A stretch of 64,000 nt of DNA from Anaerolineales bacterium (GCA_020060485.1 JAGVAB010000075.1:12253-76252), one strand, 5' to 3'; counted from the first letter of the stretch, positions 27,821 to 36,888 are shown. A program made the numbers and translations. The notes: generated from the letters alone by a model not told the origin.

Positions 27821-28730
27821 GCAGCACTGGCTGGAAATCTCGCTGGAAGTGGATGGTGAACTGGCAGAGGCCGTGGCCGATGTGATCACGCGTTATGCTG
27901 AAGGCGGGGCAGTGGTGGAAAGCGGCGTCACCTGCGTGAATGCGGATGATCCTGGTACGCAGTTGCCGGTGGTGCGCGTCTTTGGCTATCTGCCAATGGA
28001 TGATACCCTGGAAGACCGGCGTCAGCGTCTGGAGGAAGGCCTGTGGTTTTTGGGGCGTATTCAGCCACTGCCTGAGGCGGTCTTCCGCACCATCGAAGAT
28101 CAGGACTGGATGGCGGCCTGGAAGGTGCATTACCGGCCTATTCCGATTGGGCAGCGTTTGATGGTGCTGCCGGCCTGGATCGAGAAAGACGACCCGGTGC
28201 GTATTCCCATTCACATTGATCCCAGCATGGCCTTTGGCACCGGCACCCATCCCACCACCCAGCTCTGTCTGGAGATGGCCGAGAAGCATGTGCGACCTGG
28301 CCAGCCGGTGATTGACGTGGGCTGCGGTTCGGGCATTCTCTCTATTGCGGCGCTCAAACTGGGCGCCAGCCACGCTCTGGGCGTGGACATTGACCGCGAG
28401 TCGGTCAAGGCCACCCGCGAGAATGCCGAGTTCAACGGCGTGCTGGCCGGAATGGAGATCGGCCAGGGGTCGGTGGAAGAGATTCTGGAAGGTGATTTCT
28501 CCATGCAGGAAGCGCCGGTGGTACTGGTCAATATTCTGGCAACCATCATCCTGCGCCTGTTCGAGTCCGGCCTGACGCGGCTGGTGGCACACAATGGCAC
28601 GCTGATCCTGGCTGGCATTCTGGAGGAACAGGAGGAGCGCATCCGCACTGCGGCCGAGGCGGACGGATTGACCCTGGTGGAGCGTTCCCAGATCAAGGAT
28701 TGGGTCTCGCTGGTTTACCAGAAACGATAG
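27813..28730 (+). CDS. prmA: Ribosomal protein L11 methyltransferase PrmA
   Basis: 305 residues from GTG 27813. It methylates ribosomal protein L11 using SAM. Motifs [32 protein letters not shown] (SAM site I), VDIDRESV and VNILATIIL (the NILA catalytic-loop signature) are clear. The GTG start overlaps the end of dnaJ by 8 bases, so translation is probably coupled; an earlier in-frame ATG lies deep inside dnaJ and is unlikely. Association of prmA with the dnaK operon is common in Gram-positive bacteria and recurs here, without the usual rsmE neighbour. Confidence 0.94.
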   Translation: MAEQHWLEISLEVDGELAEAVADVITRYAEGGAVVESGVTCVNADDPGTQLPVVRVFGYLPMDDTLEDRRQRLEEGLWFLGRIQPLPEAVFRTIEDQDWMAAWKVHYRPIPIGQRLMVLPAWIEKDDPVRIPIHIDPSMAFGTGTHPTTQLCLEMAEKHVRPGQPVIDVGCGSGILSIAALKLGASHALGVDIDRESVKATRENAEFNGVLAGMEIGQGSVEEILEGDFSMQEAPVVLVNILATIILRLFESGLTRLVAHNGTLILAGILEEQEERIRTAAEADGLTLVERSQIKDWVSLVYQKR

Positions 28731-28753
28731 TGAATTTTGGGAAGAAATAATTC

Positions 28754-28787
28754 CGAGCTGCCCTCTTTGAGGGCAGCTCGCTTTTTG
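28754..28787 (+). terminator. Terminator of heat-shock operon
   Basis: CGAGCTGCCCTC pairs perfectly with GAGGGCAGCTCG around TTT and is followed by CTTTTTG. Confidence 0.95.
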
Positions 28788-29098
28788 TTAGGGGAGCGTA
28801 GACCGCCGCTCAACACCGCACAAAAAGCTCCCCTTCAGGCAGAAGAATGGAAGGAAAAATATCTTTGAGAAAGCCATAGGGAGTTTGCTGCCAGCGTTTG
28901 CAGTTTCTGTGCGGGAAGGCTATACTTAATTCAGGAAATGGGATTATTTATCCTGCACGAAGTTCCTGAGGGCGTTTAGCGTTTGATAAATTTGTATTCG
29001 CAGGCACTGCTCTGATGACCGTCGGCCGCAAAAATGTTCTGGCAGTCGGCGGCACGGGCGACCAAAAAGTGACCTGGTGTGATTGACTGGAGGTTGAG
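28788..29098 (+). other. Leader region of the HHH/coiled-coil operon
   Basis: No clear gene. It contains the promoter at 28898-28926. A 23-codon frame (29014-29085, MTVGRKNVLAVGG...) ends 13 bases before the next start and could be a leader peptide, but it has no good ribosome binding site. Confidence 0.35.
28898..28926 (+). promoter_or_regulatory. Promoter of three-gene coiled-coil operon
   Basis: TTGCAG (28898-28903), 17-bp spacer, TATACT (28921-28926). Start near 28933. Confidence 0.65.
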
Positions 29099-30076
29099 AT
29101 GACAGAATTTCCTGTGCGAAGACTGGATTTGAATACAGCCAGTGTCGAAGCGTTGCTTGAAATCTCGGGCATCGGTCAGGCGCTGGCAGAGAAGATCGTT
29201 GCTGATCGGCCTTTTGCCTCGGTGGAAGACCTGGCGCGTGTGCAGGGCATCAGCCCGCGCATGGCAGCCAAATGGCAGCCGCTGCTGGAAGTTTCAGCAG
29301 AGACAGGTGAGGCCATTCCCGACTTTCCCGGCGAAGTAATGATCGAAGCATCGCAGGAGGAATTGACGGAACTGGCTGAAGAAGCAGTGGATGCCGAAGT
29401 GGTGCTGGATGAGGAAGAAGTGCAAGGCACAGTGGCTGAAGAAGATGAACTGCCTGTGTTGGAAAACTTTCCCTCGCGTGTGCTGGAAGTGCAAACTGGT
29501 GAGGTGGAGCCTGACCCCATTCCCGAAGAGATCGAAATGCAGCCTGCGGCCAGTGAGGTAAAGACTTCCCGCCCGACGAAGACCAGGCCGTACGCGGCAA
29601 AACCATCTGGCGGCACTCAGCCCTTGCAGCGCAGCGAAGCGCTGTTGTTTGGTGGTTTGGCTGGTCTGGCAGCGGTGATTTTGGCGGTGGTGCTGGCTTT
29701 GGGCATCCTGGGGTTGATCAATAGCGGGTTGAGCTTTGTCAGCCCTTCTGAACTGGCGCAGGTGCAGCGCCAGATGGAAACATTGCAAAGTCAAATGGGC
29801 ATCTTGCAGCAGGATATCGATGGTCTTACGACACGCCTGTCTGCCATGGAAGCGCTGGGCGGCCGGGTGACCGATCTGGAATCGGCAACGGGCAAGTTGT
29901 CCAGCGATCTGGCAGACGCCAGAAGCAAGGTGAGCAGCCTGGAGCAAAGCGTGCAGGACCTGGGCCAGGAGATGGAAGAACTGAACCGCAAGGTTGGCGT
30001 ATTTGACGGTTTTCTGCGCGGCATGCAGGGCTTGTTGAACGACTTGCTGCTGCCCGTGCCCGCGGCCGGGGATTAA
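29099..30076 (+). CDS. Helix-hairpin-helix protein with membrane anchor and coiled coil
   Basis: 325 residues, no full-length family recognised. Residues 9-65 form two HhH motifs (LDLNTASVEALLEISGIGQALAEK and SVEDLARVQGISPRMA), as in ComEA-type DNA-binding segments. Residues of about 70-175 are acidic and low complexity. A membrane segment lies at about 181-210, and a coiled coil with regular heptads at about 215-310. The HhH part would be cytoplasmic if the single span is type II, leaving the coiled coil outside. Ribosome binding site GGAGG precedes ATG. First of three genes encoding anchored coiled coils, so a structural or envelope-DNA tethering role is possible but unproven. Confidence 0.75.
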   Translation: MTEFPVRRLDLNTASVEALLEISGIGQALAEKIVADRPFASVEDLARVQGISPRMAAKWQPLLEVSAETGEAIPDFPGEVMIEASQEELTELAEEAVDAEVVLDEEEVQGTVAEEDELPVLENFPSRVLEVQTGEVEPDPIPEEIEMQPAASEVKTSRPTKTRPYAAKPSGGTQPLQRSEALLFGGLAGLAAVILAVVLALGILGLINSGLSFVSPSELAQVQRQMETLQSQMGILQQDIDGLTTRLSAMEALGGRVTDLESATGKLSSDLADARSKVSSLEQSVQDLGQEMEELNRKVGVFDGFLRGMQGLLNDLLLPVPAAGD

Positions 30077-30087
30077 GGGAGGCGGTC

Positions 30088-31017
30088 ATGGATGAATTGG
30101 AGACAACAAACAGCAAAGGCAGTTTTGGCCGGTTCTTGTTGACCTTGTTGCGCCTCATTCTGGTGCTGGTTCTGGGTGTGGTGATCGGTGTGGCTGCAAT
30201 TTTCCTGGCGCAATACTATTACCGCCAGGCCACCGAACCAGCCAGAGTCAACACCCTGCGCCTGGACAGCATGGAAACCAGCCAGGCAAGTTTGCATCGC
30301 CAGATCGATGAGCGCCTGGAAAAGTTCAATGAAAGACTATCTGCTTTGGAAGCCCAGACAGACCTGGCGGTCAATAACCTGGCCGGGCTGCAAGCCAGTC
30401 AGCAGGCGCTGGAGGAACTGGTGCAGCAACTGGATCAGAATCTGGGCGGGCTGGGCGAGTTACAGACCGGGTTGGAAGCTGACCTGGCTGACCTGCGTTC
30501 CCAAATGGATTTTGAGAGTGCCCGCATTGATGAGCTGTTGTTGACACCAACGCCATTTGCGGCAGGTACCGACCTTGAGCGTTTGGCGCGGGAAGTCAAG
30601 ATGTTGAAAGCGCTGGAATTGCTCAGCCGCAGCCGGCTTCATTTTCTGAATGCAGATTACGGACTGGCAAAGAAAGACATGCAGAATGCCTACCGCGTGC
30701 TGGTTGACCTGCAGGTTTCTGGACTGGCCCCGGAGAGTGATGAATATGTGGAAATGCTGGACCGTCTGCGTCAGGCGGCGCGCAATTTACCTGCTTCGCC
30801 CGGGGTTGCAGAAAAAGACCTGGAGATTGCCTGGGACCTGGTTGTGGATATGCTCACCAATCCGTTGGAGATGGGCAGCAAACCCACCCCCACTGCCTTG
30901 CCAATTGAATTGCTGACCCCGTCTTTGTTGACAGATACGCCAACACCCTGGGTTACAATTACCCCAACGGTTACACCCACCCCGTGGCTTACCCCCACGC
31001 CCACCCCCACCAAATAA
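30088..31017 (+). CDS. Membrane-anchored coiled-coil protein with Thr/Pro tail
   Basis: 309 residues, function unknown. Short cytoplasmic N-terminus, one membrane span (about residues 15-42: FLLTLLRLILVLVLGVVIGVAAIFLA), a long coiled coil (about 50-160), a helical region reminiscent of TPR (LLSRSRLHFLNADYGLAKKDMQNAYRVL), and a C-terminal TPTPTP tail typical of exported Anaerolineae proteins. It starts 11 bases after the preceding stop, with GGGAGG as ribosome binding site, so it is in the same operon. Confidence 0.75.
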   Translation: MDELETTNSKGSFGRFLLTLLRLILVLVLGVVIGVAAIFLAQYYYRQATEPARVNTLRLDSMETSQASLHRQIDERLEKFNERLSALEAQTDLAVNNLAGLQASQQALEELVQQLDQNLGGLGELQTGLEADLADLRSQMDFESARIDELLLTPTPFAAGTDLERLAREVKMLKALELLSRSRLHFLNADYGLAKKDMQNAYRVLVDLQVSGLAPESDEYVEMLDRLRQAARNLPASPGVAEKDLEIAWDLVVDMLTNPLEMGSKPTPTALPIELLTPSLLTDTPTPWVTITPTVTPTPWLTPTPTPTK

Positions 31018-31034
31018 ACATATCAGGAGGCTAT

Positions 31035-31766
31035 ATGACCCCACCCATTCCCGATCCAATTCCAGAAGAGGAACTGCCTGTGCAGGCTCCGGCTGATGAT
31101 GTTGCGGCCGAGACCGAGCTGCTGGCAGAAGAAACTGCGGAGGTTGAAACTGCTGAAACCGGAGAAGCCGATTCGATCAAACCGGAAGAGATCTCTGTCG
31201 AAGCAGGCGAAGAGGCCGAACCGGCCGAAAAGCTGCCGCCCAGCAAGTACCAGCTTTTGCTGCGCAAGGTGGGCATCTGGGCATTGATCACCCTGGCTGT
31301 TTTTCTGTTGGTGGGCTTGCTGGCCTATTTCCAGATCTACCGGCCGGTAAAACAAAACGTGGCTGTGCTGGAAGGCCAACTGGCAGCTGCGCAAACCGAA
31401 CTGGCCGGGACGCAGGCTGACCTGGCAGAAGCCGAGGATCTGTATGCTGAATCGCAGGCAGAAGTGGAGATCGCCAATGCACGCGTGCGCCTGTATCAGG
31501 TTTTAAATTCAGTAACCATTGCCCAGGCTGCCCTGGACCAGAAAGATGGTCAAACCGCCCTGACGGCGCTGAAAGCTGCCCAAACCACGCTGGAGGAAAT
31601 GCTGCCAGTGGTGGCCAGGGACGCGCCGGAAGTGGCAGATCAGATCGATATCCGTTTGAAGGCAGCTATTTCATCCCTTGGCGGTGATTACAAGACCACC
31701 CAGTCTGACCTGGAAATATTGAGTGCATTGTTGCTGCAACAGGACAAGATTTTCATCGGCAAGTAG
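31035..31766 (+). CDS. Acidic membrane-anchored coiled-coil protein
   Basis: 243 residues, function unknown. Acidic N-terminal 75 residues, a membrane span (about 81-102: VGIWALITLAVFLLVGLLAYF), then a coiled coil with repeated LAxAQTELAGTQADLAEAE. ATG 31035 has AGGAGG seven bases upstream; a longer in-frame start at 30984 would lie inside the previous gene. The C-terminal region (QVLNSVTIAQAALDQKDGQ..ALKAAQ) resembles the matching region of the preceding protein, suggesting the two are distant paralogues that may form a complex. Confidence 0.75.
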   Translation: MTPPIPDPIPEEELPVQAPADDVAAETELLAEETAEVETAETGEADSIKPEEISVEAGEEAEPAEKLPPSKYQLLLRKVGIWALITLAVFLLVGLLAYFQIYRPVKQNVAVLEGQLAAAQTELAGTQADLAEAEDLYAESQAEVEIANARVRLYQVLNSVTIAQAALDQKDGQTALTALKAAQTTLEEMLPVVARDAPEVADQIDIRLKAAISSLGGDYKTTQSDLEILSALLLQQDKIFIGK

Positions 31767-31795
31767 CTTGATCCTTTGTTGATTGCTAAAACCAA

Positions 31796-31830
31796 AAACC
31801 GGACACTGAGCTTGTCGCAGTGTCCGGTTT
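31796..31830. terminator. Perfect 13-bp hairpin between convergent genes (dispersed repeat copy 2)
   Basis: AAACCGGACACTG pairs with CAGTGTCCGGTTT around AGCTTGTCG. The loop belongs to the dispersed GAGCTTGTCGA repeat. Its position between convergent stops suggests it acts as a bidirectional terminator. Confidence 0.75.
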
Positions 31831-31853
31831 GATTCAACAGGGAATTTCAGGGT

Positions 31854-32831
31854 CTAGCGGGGTATGAACCAGTAGGACATATCGTCCACATAAATGGTGA
31901 ATTTCTCCGTGCCGCTGTCTACGGCGGGGTCAACTACGATGCCGAAGAAACCGCCCTTGAAGGTGGCATCGTTCTTTTGGTCCATCAGAACGCCATTGAT
32001 GTAGAGCTTCATCAGGTTGTCTTCGATCAGGATGCCCACCCGGTTGGTTTGCTCGGGACCGGCATTGATGACGCTGCTATAGGTCCAATGGATGAGGGGA
32101 GTGTATTCACCCTTGAAATTGTCGGCCCGACCGTCCCATTTCCACAGGCGGTAGTGGCCATCGCAGGAAACGGTGAAGAAGTAGCCGCGCAGGGCTTCCA
32201 CACGGATGGGAACCCGGAAGACGATGCCATAATTGTCCTTGCCGCTGCATGTGCTGCCGGTAGTAACGGTCATCTCGGTGTACATGTAGGTTCTGCCTTC
32301 AACAATGGTCAGCCGCCAGCCAGCCTGGCGTTCCAGGTTGAGGTTGGACATGACCAGCTTGCCATTTTCAAATTCGGCCGAGGTGAACAGATCGCTGCCG
32401 GTGGGCCACATCCACGGGTTGCTGCCATCCATCAAGTCAAAGGAAGTTGGCGGGCCAAGCCACAGACGGGGATCACCGGGGGCAAGGGTGATGGTCGGGG
32501 TGAAGGTGGGCGCCGGCGTGGGGGTATTGCTGGGCAGCGGGGTCAGGGTTTTGGTGTGGGTGGCAGTCGGCAGGATGGGCGTGACGGTCGGCGTGTTGGT
32601 ATTGGTGGCGGTGGGGGTTTGGGTGTAGGATTCGGGGGGCGGGCCGCCGCCGACCAGCAGGGTGGCTTCGACAGCCGTGGCTTTGGCAGAGAGCGAATCT
32701 TCGGCAGTGGGCATGCCGGTCAGCATCTGGGCCACTTCGGTTGCCATCTGCGCATCGGATTGCTGCCGGTTCAGCCCGTTGCAGCCAGCCAGCAGAGTCA
32801 GGATCAGGATAAAGGGCAGGACTTTCTTCAT
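31854..32831 (-). CDS. Lipoprotein with Thr/Pro linker and concanavalin-like C-terminal domain
   Basis: 325 residues. Signal MKKVLPFILILTLLAGC (lipobox Cys17), a helical stretch, a linker of TPT repeats (about 75-120), and a C-terminal beta-rich domain (about 125-325). That domain has FENGKLVMSN, YGIVFRV, GYFFTVSCDGHYRLWKW, RVGILIEDNLMKLYINGVLM and GFFGIVVDP, the pattern of laminin-G/LamG-like or glucanase-type jelly rolls. It is probably surface-exposed and carbohydrate- or ligand-binding; catalytic residues are not evident. Confidence 0.75.
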   Translation of the reverse strand: MKKVLPFILILTLLAGCNGLNRQQSDAQMATEVAQMLTGMPTAEDSLSAKATAVEATLLVGGGPPPESYTQTPTATNTNTPTVTPILPTATHTKTLTPLPSNTPTPAPTFTPTITLAPGDPRLWLGPPTSFDLMDGSNPWMWPTGSDLFTSAEFENGKLVMSNLNLERQAGWRLTIVEGRTYMYTEMTVTTGSTCSGKDNYGIVFRVPIRVEALRGYFFTVSCDGHYRLWKWDGRADNFKGEYTPLIHWTYSSVINAGPEQTNRVGILIEDNLMKLYINGVLMDQKNDATFKGGFFGIVVDPAVDSGTEKFTIYVDDMSYWFIPR

Positions 32832-32934
32832 GAGGGTTCACTCCTTACAAGGCGGTTCAACCGCCGCCAAAAATGGCAACATGCGTTTCTTTTGGTTGCA
32901 AAGGCTGTGCCAATTGCAGCCATGAAGGAATTGG

Positions 32935-33423
32935 TCAGGCAAGCTTATAGCCGATGGCGCGCAGAAAGCTCTGCCGCCAGGCCACGTCTTCTTCGCCTTC
33001 GATACCCAGCGGGGTTTCACCATCAATCACCCCCAGGATGCCGCGGCCGTTGCCTGCTTCTGCCACGATGACTGCGGTGGGGTTGGCGGTGGCGCAGAAG
33101 ATGTTGCAGACCTGGGGGTTGGCCTTGACAGCATTGAGCACGTTGATCGGGTAAAAGCCCGGGCCGAGGAAAATGAGAAAGCTGTGCCCGGCGCCAATGG
33201 CCAGGGCATTCTTTTGGGCCAGAGCCAGCATGTCCGGGTCGGTGCCAGAGCAGCGCACCAGACGTTTGCCGGATGCTTCGCAAAAAGCCAGGCCAAATTT
33301 GATGCCCGGCACAGTGCCAACCATGGCCTCGTGCAGGTCTTCCACGGTTTTAATGAAGTGAGATTGGCCGAGGATGAAATTGATCTCTTCGGGTTTTTCG
33401 ATCTGGATCAGTTTTAATTCCAT
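32935..33423 (-). CDS. Adenosine-specific kinase family protein
   Basis: 162 residues, matching the compact COG1839 family along its whole length: FILGQSHFIKTVEDLHEAM, VPGIKFGLAFCEASGKRLVR, AIGAGHSFLIFL, FYPINVLNAVK, IFCATANPTAVIVAE, GRGILGVIDG. Archaeal members were described as adenosine-specific kinases; activity here is assumed by homology. Cytoplasmic, single gene with ribosome binding site AGGAGT. No nucleotide-metabolism neighbours. Confidence 0.88.
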   Translation of the reverse strand: MELKLIQIEKPEEINFILGQSHFIKTVEDLHEAMVGTVPGIKFGLAFCEASGKRLVRCSGTDPDMLALAQKNALAIGAGHSFLIFLGPGFYPINVLNAVKANPQVCNIFCATANPTAVIVAEAGNGRGILGVIDGETPLGIEGEEDVAWRQSFLRAIGYKLA

Positions 33424-33563
33424 GAGTTACTCCTGTTCAGTTGCCAGGTGTCCGGGATGAAGGCTGGTGCTAAATTATGCGGGGTTTTATCCGCTCTTGA
33501 TATTATAAGCCATTCAGTTGAGAATTGCTGGGCAGCGGGGCTGGTGAAATCCTGCTTATCATA

Positions 33564-33591
33564 CAACCGCAGGTTTCAAGTCCTGCGGTTG
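33564..33591 (-). terminator. 10-bp perfect hairpin downstream of TPR-like gene
   Basis: CAACCGCAGG and CCTGCGGTTG around an 8-nt loop; no T-tract. Located 85 bases beyond the stop of the 33676-34659 gene. Confidence 0.5.
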
Positions 33592-33675
33592 ATGGGCTGA
33601 GTTAGGTACATGTTCTCATCAGCGAAGTGCTTGCACTGTCATAGATCGCTGGCCACGATGGTGACAGCAACAAAG

Positions 33676-34659
33676 TTAATAATCGCGGGCGAATTTTTGC
33701 AGCGTTGCCAACGCAGTGGGCAGGGCTTCACAGGCTTGGCTGGTGATGGTAAAGCCGGTGGCCACACCGCTGGTGACGATCTGATTAACTGCCATTGCAC
33801 GCCGGGTCTCCTGCTGCAGGCAGTCATAGAACTGCTGGTGAGCAGTTCTAACCGCGGCGGGCGGTTCAGTTTCGTCCAGGGCAAGCAGAATGGCCTGCCC
33901 GTTTTGATAGGCGGCTTGTGAACTGGCTTGCAAGAGATTGGCTAATTCGATGCGGGCGGTGTAGCTGCTGACCTCGTCTGAGGGATTGCTCAACAAGGCC
34001 AGGTAGGTAAAGAGCGCATCCGAGGCGCTCAAAGCTGTACCGCCTGTGGGGCTGAGTACCCCGTTGTATGGGCCGGCCAGGGCGGCATCGAACTGGGCTT
34101 TGCTGGTGTTCCAGGTGCTGTAATTGGTCAGAACACCGCGCATGGCTTTGGCATAGACCCTTTCGGGTGTGGGCGGGAAGAGAATGCCGCGGCTGATGAG
34201 TACGTAAAGGAAGAGACCCAACAGTCCCAAGACGATGACGGCGCCGAGGAAGAAGACACGGGTGAAAGACCCACTGCGCTGGAAATGCTCCTCTTCAGGC
34301 ACAACCGGAGCGGGCGGCGATTCAGAGACCGTGTCAAAGACGGTTACCCCGCGCATCAACCGGTAACTTTCTTCTGCGTCTTTTTCCAGGGTAAGGTCCA
34401 GACGATCCTCAAAGACGATCTCATCTTCGGTGAGTTTGTTGAGGGCATCCCAGGCTTTGGTGTTATCGGGGTTGATCTCCAGAGCTTTTTTGAGGCAGAA
34501 TTTCTTCTTCTCGTCATTGTCAAAACAACCTGCCAGCCACAGCCAGGCAGTTTCGTTGCGCGGATCCTGTTTGACAATCTCTGCCAGCAGTTTGCCGCCG
34601 GTTTTCTTGTCTCCGGAGCGGATCAACTGGATGGCCTGTTCCAAAGATGGACTGCTCAT
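33676..34659 (-). CDS. TPR-like N-terminal domain protein with one membrane span
   Basis: 327 residues, function unknown. The first 75 residues form two TPR-like units: AIQLIRSGDKKTGGKLLAEIVKQDPRNETAWLWLAGC and KKFCLKKALEINPDNTKAWDAL. A charged linker follows, then a membrane span (about 138-162: VFFLGAVIVLGLLGLFLYVLI) and an extracytoplasmic helical domain with a Cys pair. The same N-terminal module is found in two other proteins of this window (38948-40162 and 56538-57158). Confidence 0.75.
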   Translation of the reverse strand: MSSPSLEQAIQLIRSGDKKTGGKLLAEIVKQDPRNETAWLWLAGCFDNDEKKKFCLKKALEINPDNTKAWDALNKLTEDEIVFEDRLDLTLEKDAEESYRLMRGVTVFDTVSESPPAPVVPEEEHFQRSGSFTRVFFLGAVIVLGLLGLFLYVLISRGILFPPTPERVYAKAMRGVLTNYSTWNTSKAQFDAALAGPYNGVLSPTGGTALSASDALFTYLALLSNPSDEVSSYTARIELANLLQASSQAAYQNGQAILLALDETEPPAAVRTAHQQFYDCLQQETRRAMAVNQIVTSGVATGFTITSQACEALPTALATLQKFARDY

Positions 34660-34788
34660 TGTACCTCTTTAAGTGTGGTGATCCCGATAATTAAAAACCT
34701 GCTTACCTGTATAGTATAAAGCAAAATGGCAAACAACAACAAGCAGAAATTGACGGGCAGCACAAACCCAGGCAGCAGGCTTAAAAGG

Positions 34789-34823
34789 GCAAGAGCCGCT
34801 CCCTGGCGTGGGGCGGCTCTTGC
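34789..34823 (-). terminator. Terminator of rhodanese/81-aa operon
   Basis: GCAAGAGCCGC pairs with GCGGCTCTTGC (11 bp). On the minus strand it is followed by CCTTTTAAG. Confidence 0.7.
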
Positions 34824-34840
34824 ATTCCGAGGAGAAAAGT

Positions 34841-35086
34841 CTAGCTGATCTTTCGCAAAAAAGCCGGGATGCGTGCATCCCACTCTGATACGTTCAGCTC
34901 GACCTCACTTTTTCCGTCCACTTCCTGAATAGTGATGGAAACATATCCTCCACCGCCTTCATAGGAAAGGCAGCAGTCATCCTGACTGTTGTTTTGCAGG
35001 CCAAGACCGTTGGGGCCAAAATAGTCTTCGGCAGCGGCACTTACTTTTTGGGCATTCCATTTGCTGCTGGTTGAATAACGAGCCAT
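34841..35086 (-). CDS. Small conserved-looking hypothetical protein
   Basis: 81 residues, soluble, family not recognised. It has a vicinal Cys pair (C38-C39) and a Gly-rich turn (YEGGGGYVSITI), and lacks a signal peptide. Translation is well supported: AGGAGGTGACC lies directly before the ATG, the gene follows the rhodanese gene by 12 bases, and a terminator follows. Its pairing with a rhodanese and the CC pair hint at a thiol or sulfur-related role, but this is speculation. Confidence 0.72.
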   Translation of the reverse strand: MARYSTSSKWNAQKVSAAAEDYFGPNGLGLQNNSQDDCCLSYEGGGGYVSITIQEVDGKSEVELNVSEWDARIPAFLRKIS

Positions 35087-35098
35087 TGGGTCACCTCC

Positions 35099-35575
35099 TC
35101 AAGGGCCGCTGACGGTTTCATATCCGGCGGCTGTCCATTGATTCATGCCGGCCGCCATGCTGGTGGTCTGGCTGAAACCAGCCTGGCGCAGGGTCTGAAC
35201 GGCCTGGGCGCTGCGGTTGCCGGAGCGGCAGACGACCACCACTGTCTGGTCAGCGGGCACTTCATTCAGCCGTTTGGGGAGTTCTGCCAGGGGAATGAGG
35301 ACTGCACCGGGAATATGCCCGGCTTCCCATTCTTCTGGCTGGCGAACATCCAGCATGAACGCGCCCTGCTCACGTAATTGGGCGGCCTCTTTTACTGAAA
35401 CTTCCAGGGGCAGGGCGGGTAATGGATTGGCAACTGCCATCTGCGAGGCAGGCGGGGCGGGGCGCAAGGCGGCAGCCAGGATGATGGCTGCCATGATTAC
35501 CATTACGCCAGCAAGCAATATCCAAAGCCGGTTCCTGGCATGTTGGTGGTGAGCTTTTTTGGTGATGACGCTCAT
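35099..35575 (-). CDS. Membrane-anchored rhodanese-domain protein
   Basis: 158 residues. One N-terminal membrane span (about 17-37), then an extracytoplasmic single rhodanese domain: FMLDVRQPEEWEAGHIPGAVLIPL and the active-site loop C116-R-S-G-N-R-S. The catalytic Cys is present, so sulfur transfer or thiol redox activity is possible. First of a two-gene operon with the 81-residue protein. Confidence 0.88.
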   Translation of the reverse strand: MSVITKKAHHQHARNRLWILLAGVMVIMAAIILAAALRPAPPASQMAVANPLPALPLEVSVKEAAQLREQGAFMLDVRQPEEWEAGHIPGAVLIPLAELPKRLNEVPADQTVVVVCRSGNRSAQAVQTLRQAGFSQTTSMAAGMNQWTAAGYETVSGP

Positions 35576-35847
35576 GATCTGTTACCCATTCTATAGATTT
35601 TTATCAAGAATATCATTTATTAGGATAATTTTACCATAATTTATCCGAAATTGACAAGCTGTTCAGGCGGCGGCAGGGCTTTTTTAAAGGCTCTGCTTCA
35701 ACTTGCTTGAATAAACAAAGACACCACTCAATGCAGACCAAAGTCATATTTTCAATCAGCGGTGTTCTTTGACCTCCCTCCTCAAACTTTCCTCCCCGCG
35801 GCAATCTTGACGTATGGTACCACACGATTATTCCCTTTCCCGGCAGA

Positions 35848-36888
35848 TCATGCAGGCTTGGAAAGCCCGTCTTGGCCAGCGGCAGAAAGCTGCCGCAGAT
35901 ACTGCTCCTTGCGCAAGGCGTCTTTCAGGGTCGCGTGGACATCCACCAGCCAGGGGCCGTCGCAGCGCAGCATGACGCCTGCCTGGTCGCCAGCATACAG
36001 CACCAGCTCGCGCTCACCGTCCAGGGCCAGCGTCACCGGGCGGTGGTCGATCAACGGGTAGAGCACGTCTGGCAGCATGGTTTCGATGGGGCTGATCTGC
36101 ATTTCCACCAGTTCACCTGGCAGGATGGTGGTCTGCACGGTTTGCTGTCCTTGTCCGGTTTGCACCCAGGCGCCTTGCGGCGTGCGCGCATCGATGGCGC
36201 GTGCCATGCCAATGACAGAGGAGATGCCGATGTGGGCCGGGTCTGCCCGGGTGACGAAAACCTGACGGATAAGCTGCGGCTCCCAAACGGCACGCGAACC
36301 GACATGGGCGGTATTCACCACGGCCACATCCACCAGGGCATGCTCCACTTCTGCGCCATTGACCTGTACCACCAGATGCTTGTGCTGCCAGCACAGGCTG
36401 CGGCGGTCGCTTTGATCCAGCCGGCAAAGATGAGCGGCAGCCAGGCCGGCCACCGTGCCTTCGATGAAATCGGGGACGACATTGTTGGTGCCGGAGGAAA
36501 TGGGGATCAGGGGTACATCTCCCGAGGTTTTGGCAACCAGACGGCAGGTGCCGTCGCCGCCCAGGACGATGATGCAGTCTGCTCCCGCCTGACGCATGCG
36601 TTCGGCGGCCAACGGGGTATCTTCGGGCAGGTTGTCAAAGGGCATATCGAGCACCCGCACAGCGTGCTGCACGTCCGGGCGGGCGGCAAGGTCTTTGAGG
36701 GCGCGGCGGCCAAAACCAAACTGGTCGGGCATGACCCACACCTGGTCGACGCTGGATGCGGTCAAAGCCACCAGGATGCGTTTGACAATGTTGAGTTTTT
36801 GCTGATTGTCAACCGTGATGGCGTTGCCGACAATGCGGCGGATGTCTTTCCCCGAGGCGGGGTTGGCAATGATCCCGACCAGGCTCAT
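35848..36888 (-). CDS. ATP-NAD kinase family protein (COG3199 / AcoX-like)
   Basis: 346 residues from ATG 36888, which has AGGAGAT upstream. The N-terminus SLVGIIANPASGKDIRR and nucleotide-binding GGDGT motif (IIVLGGDGTCRLV), followed by ISSGTNNVVPDF, match the predicted polyphosphate/ATP-NAD kinase family, which includes AcoX of acetoin operons. It is longer than standard NadK. No acetoin dehydrogenase genes are adjacent, so NAD phosphorylation is a family-based guess. Confidence 0.82.
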   Translation of the reverse strand: MSLVGIIANPASGKDIRRIVGNAITVDNQQKLNIVKRILVALTASSVDQVWVMPDQFGFGRRALKDLAARPDVQHAVRVLDMPFDNLPEDTPLAAERMRQAGADCIIVLGGDGTCRLVAKTSGDVPLIPISSGTNNVVPDFIEGTVAGLAAAHLCRLDQSDRRSLCWQHKHLVVQVNGAEVEHALVDVAVVNTAHVGSRAVWEPQLIRQVFVTRADPAHIGISSVIGMARAIDARTPQGAWVQTGQGQQTVQTTILPGELVEMQISPIETMLPDVLYPLIDHRPVTLALDGERELVLYAGDQAGVMLRCDGPWLVDVHATLKDALRKEQYLRQLSAAGQDGLSKPA

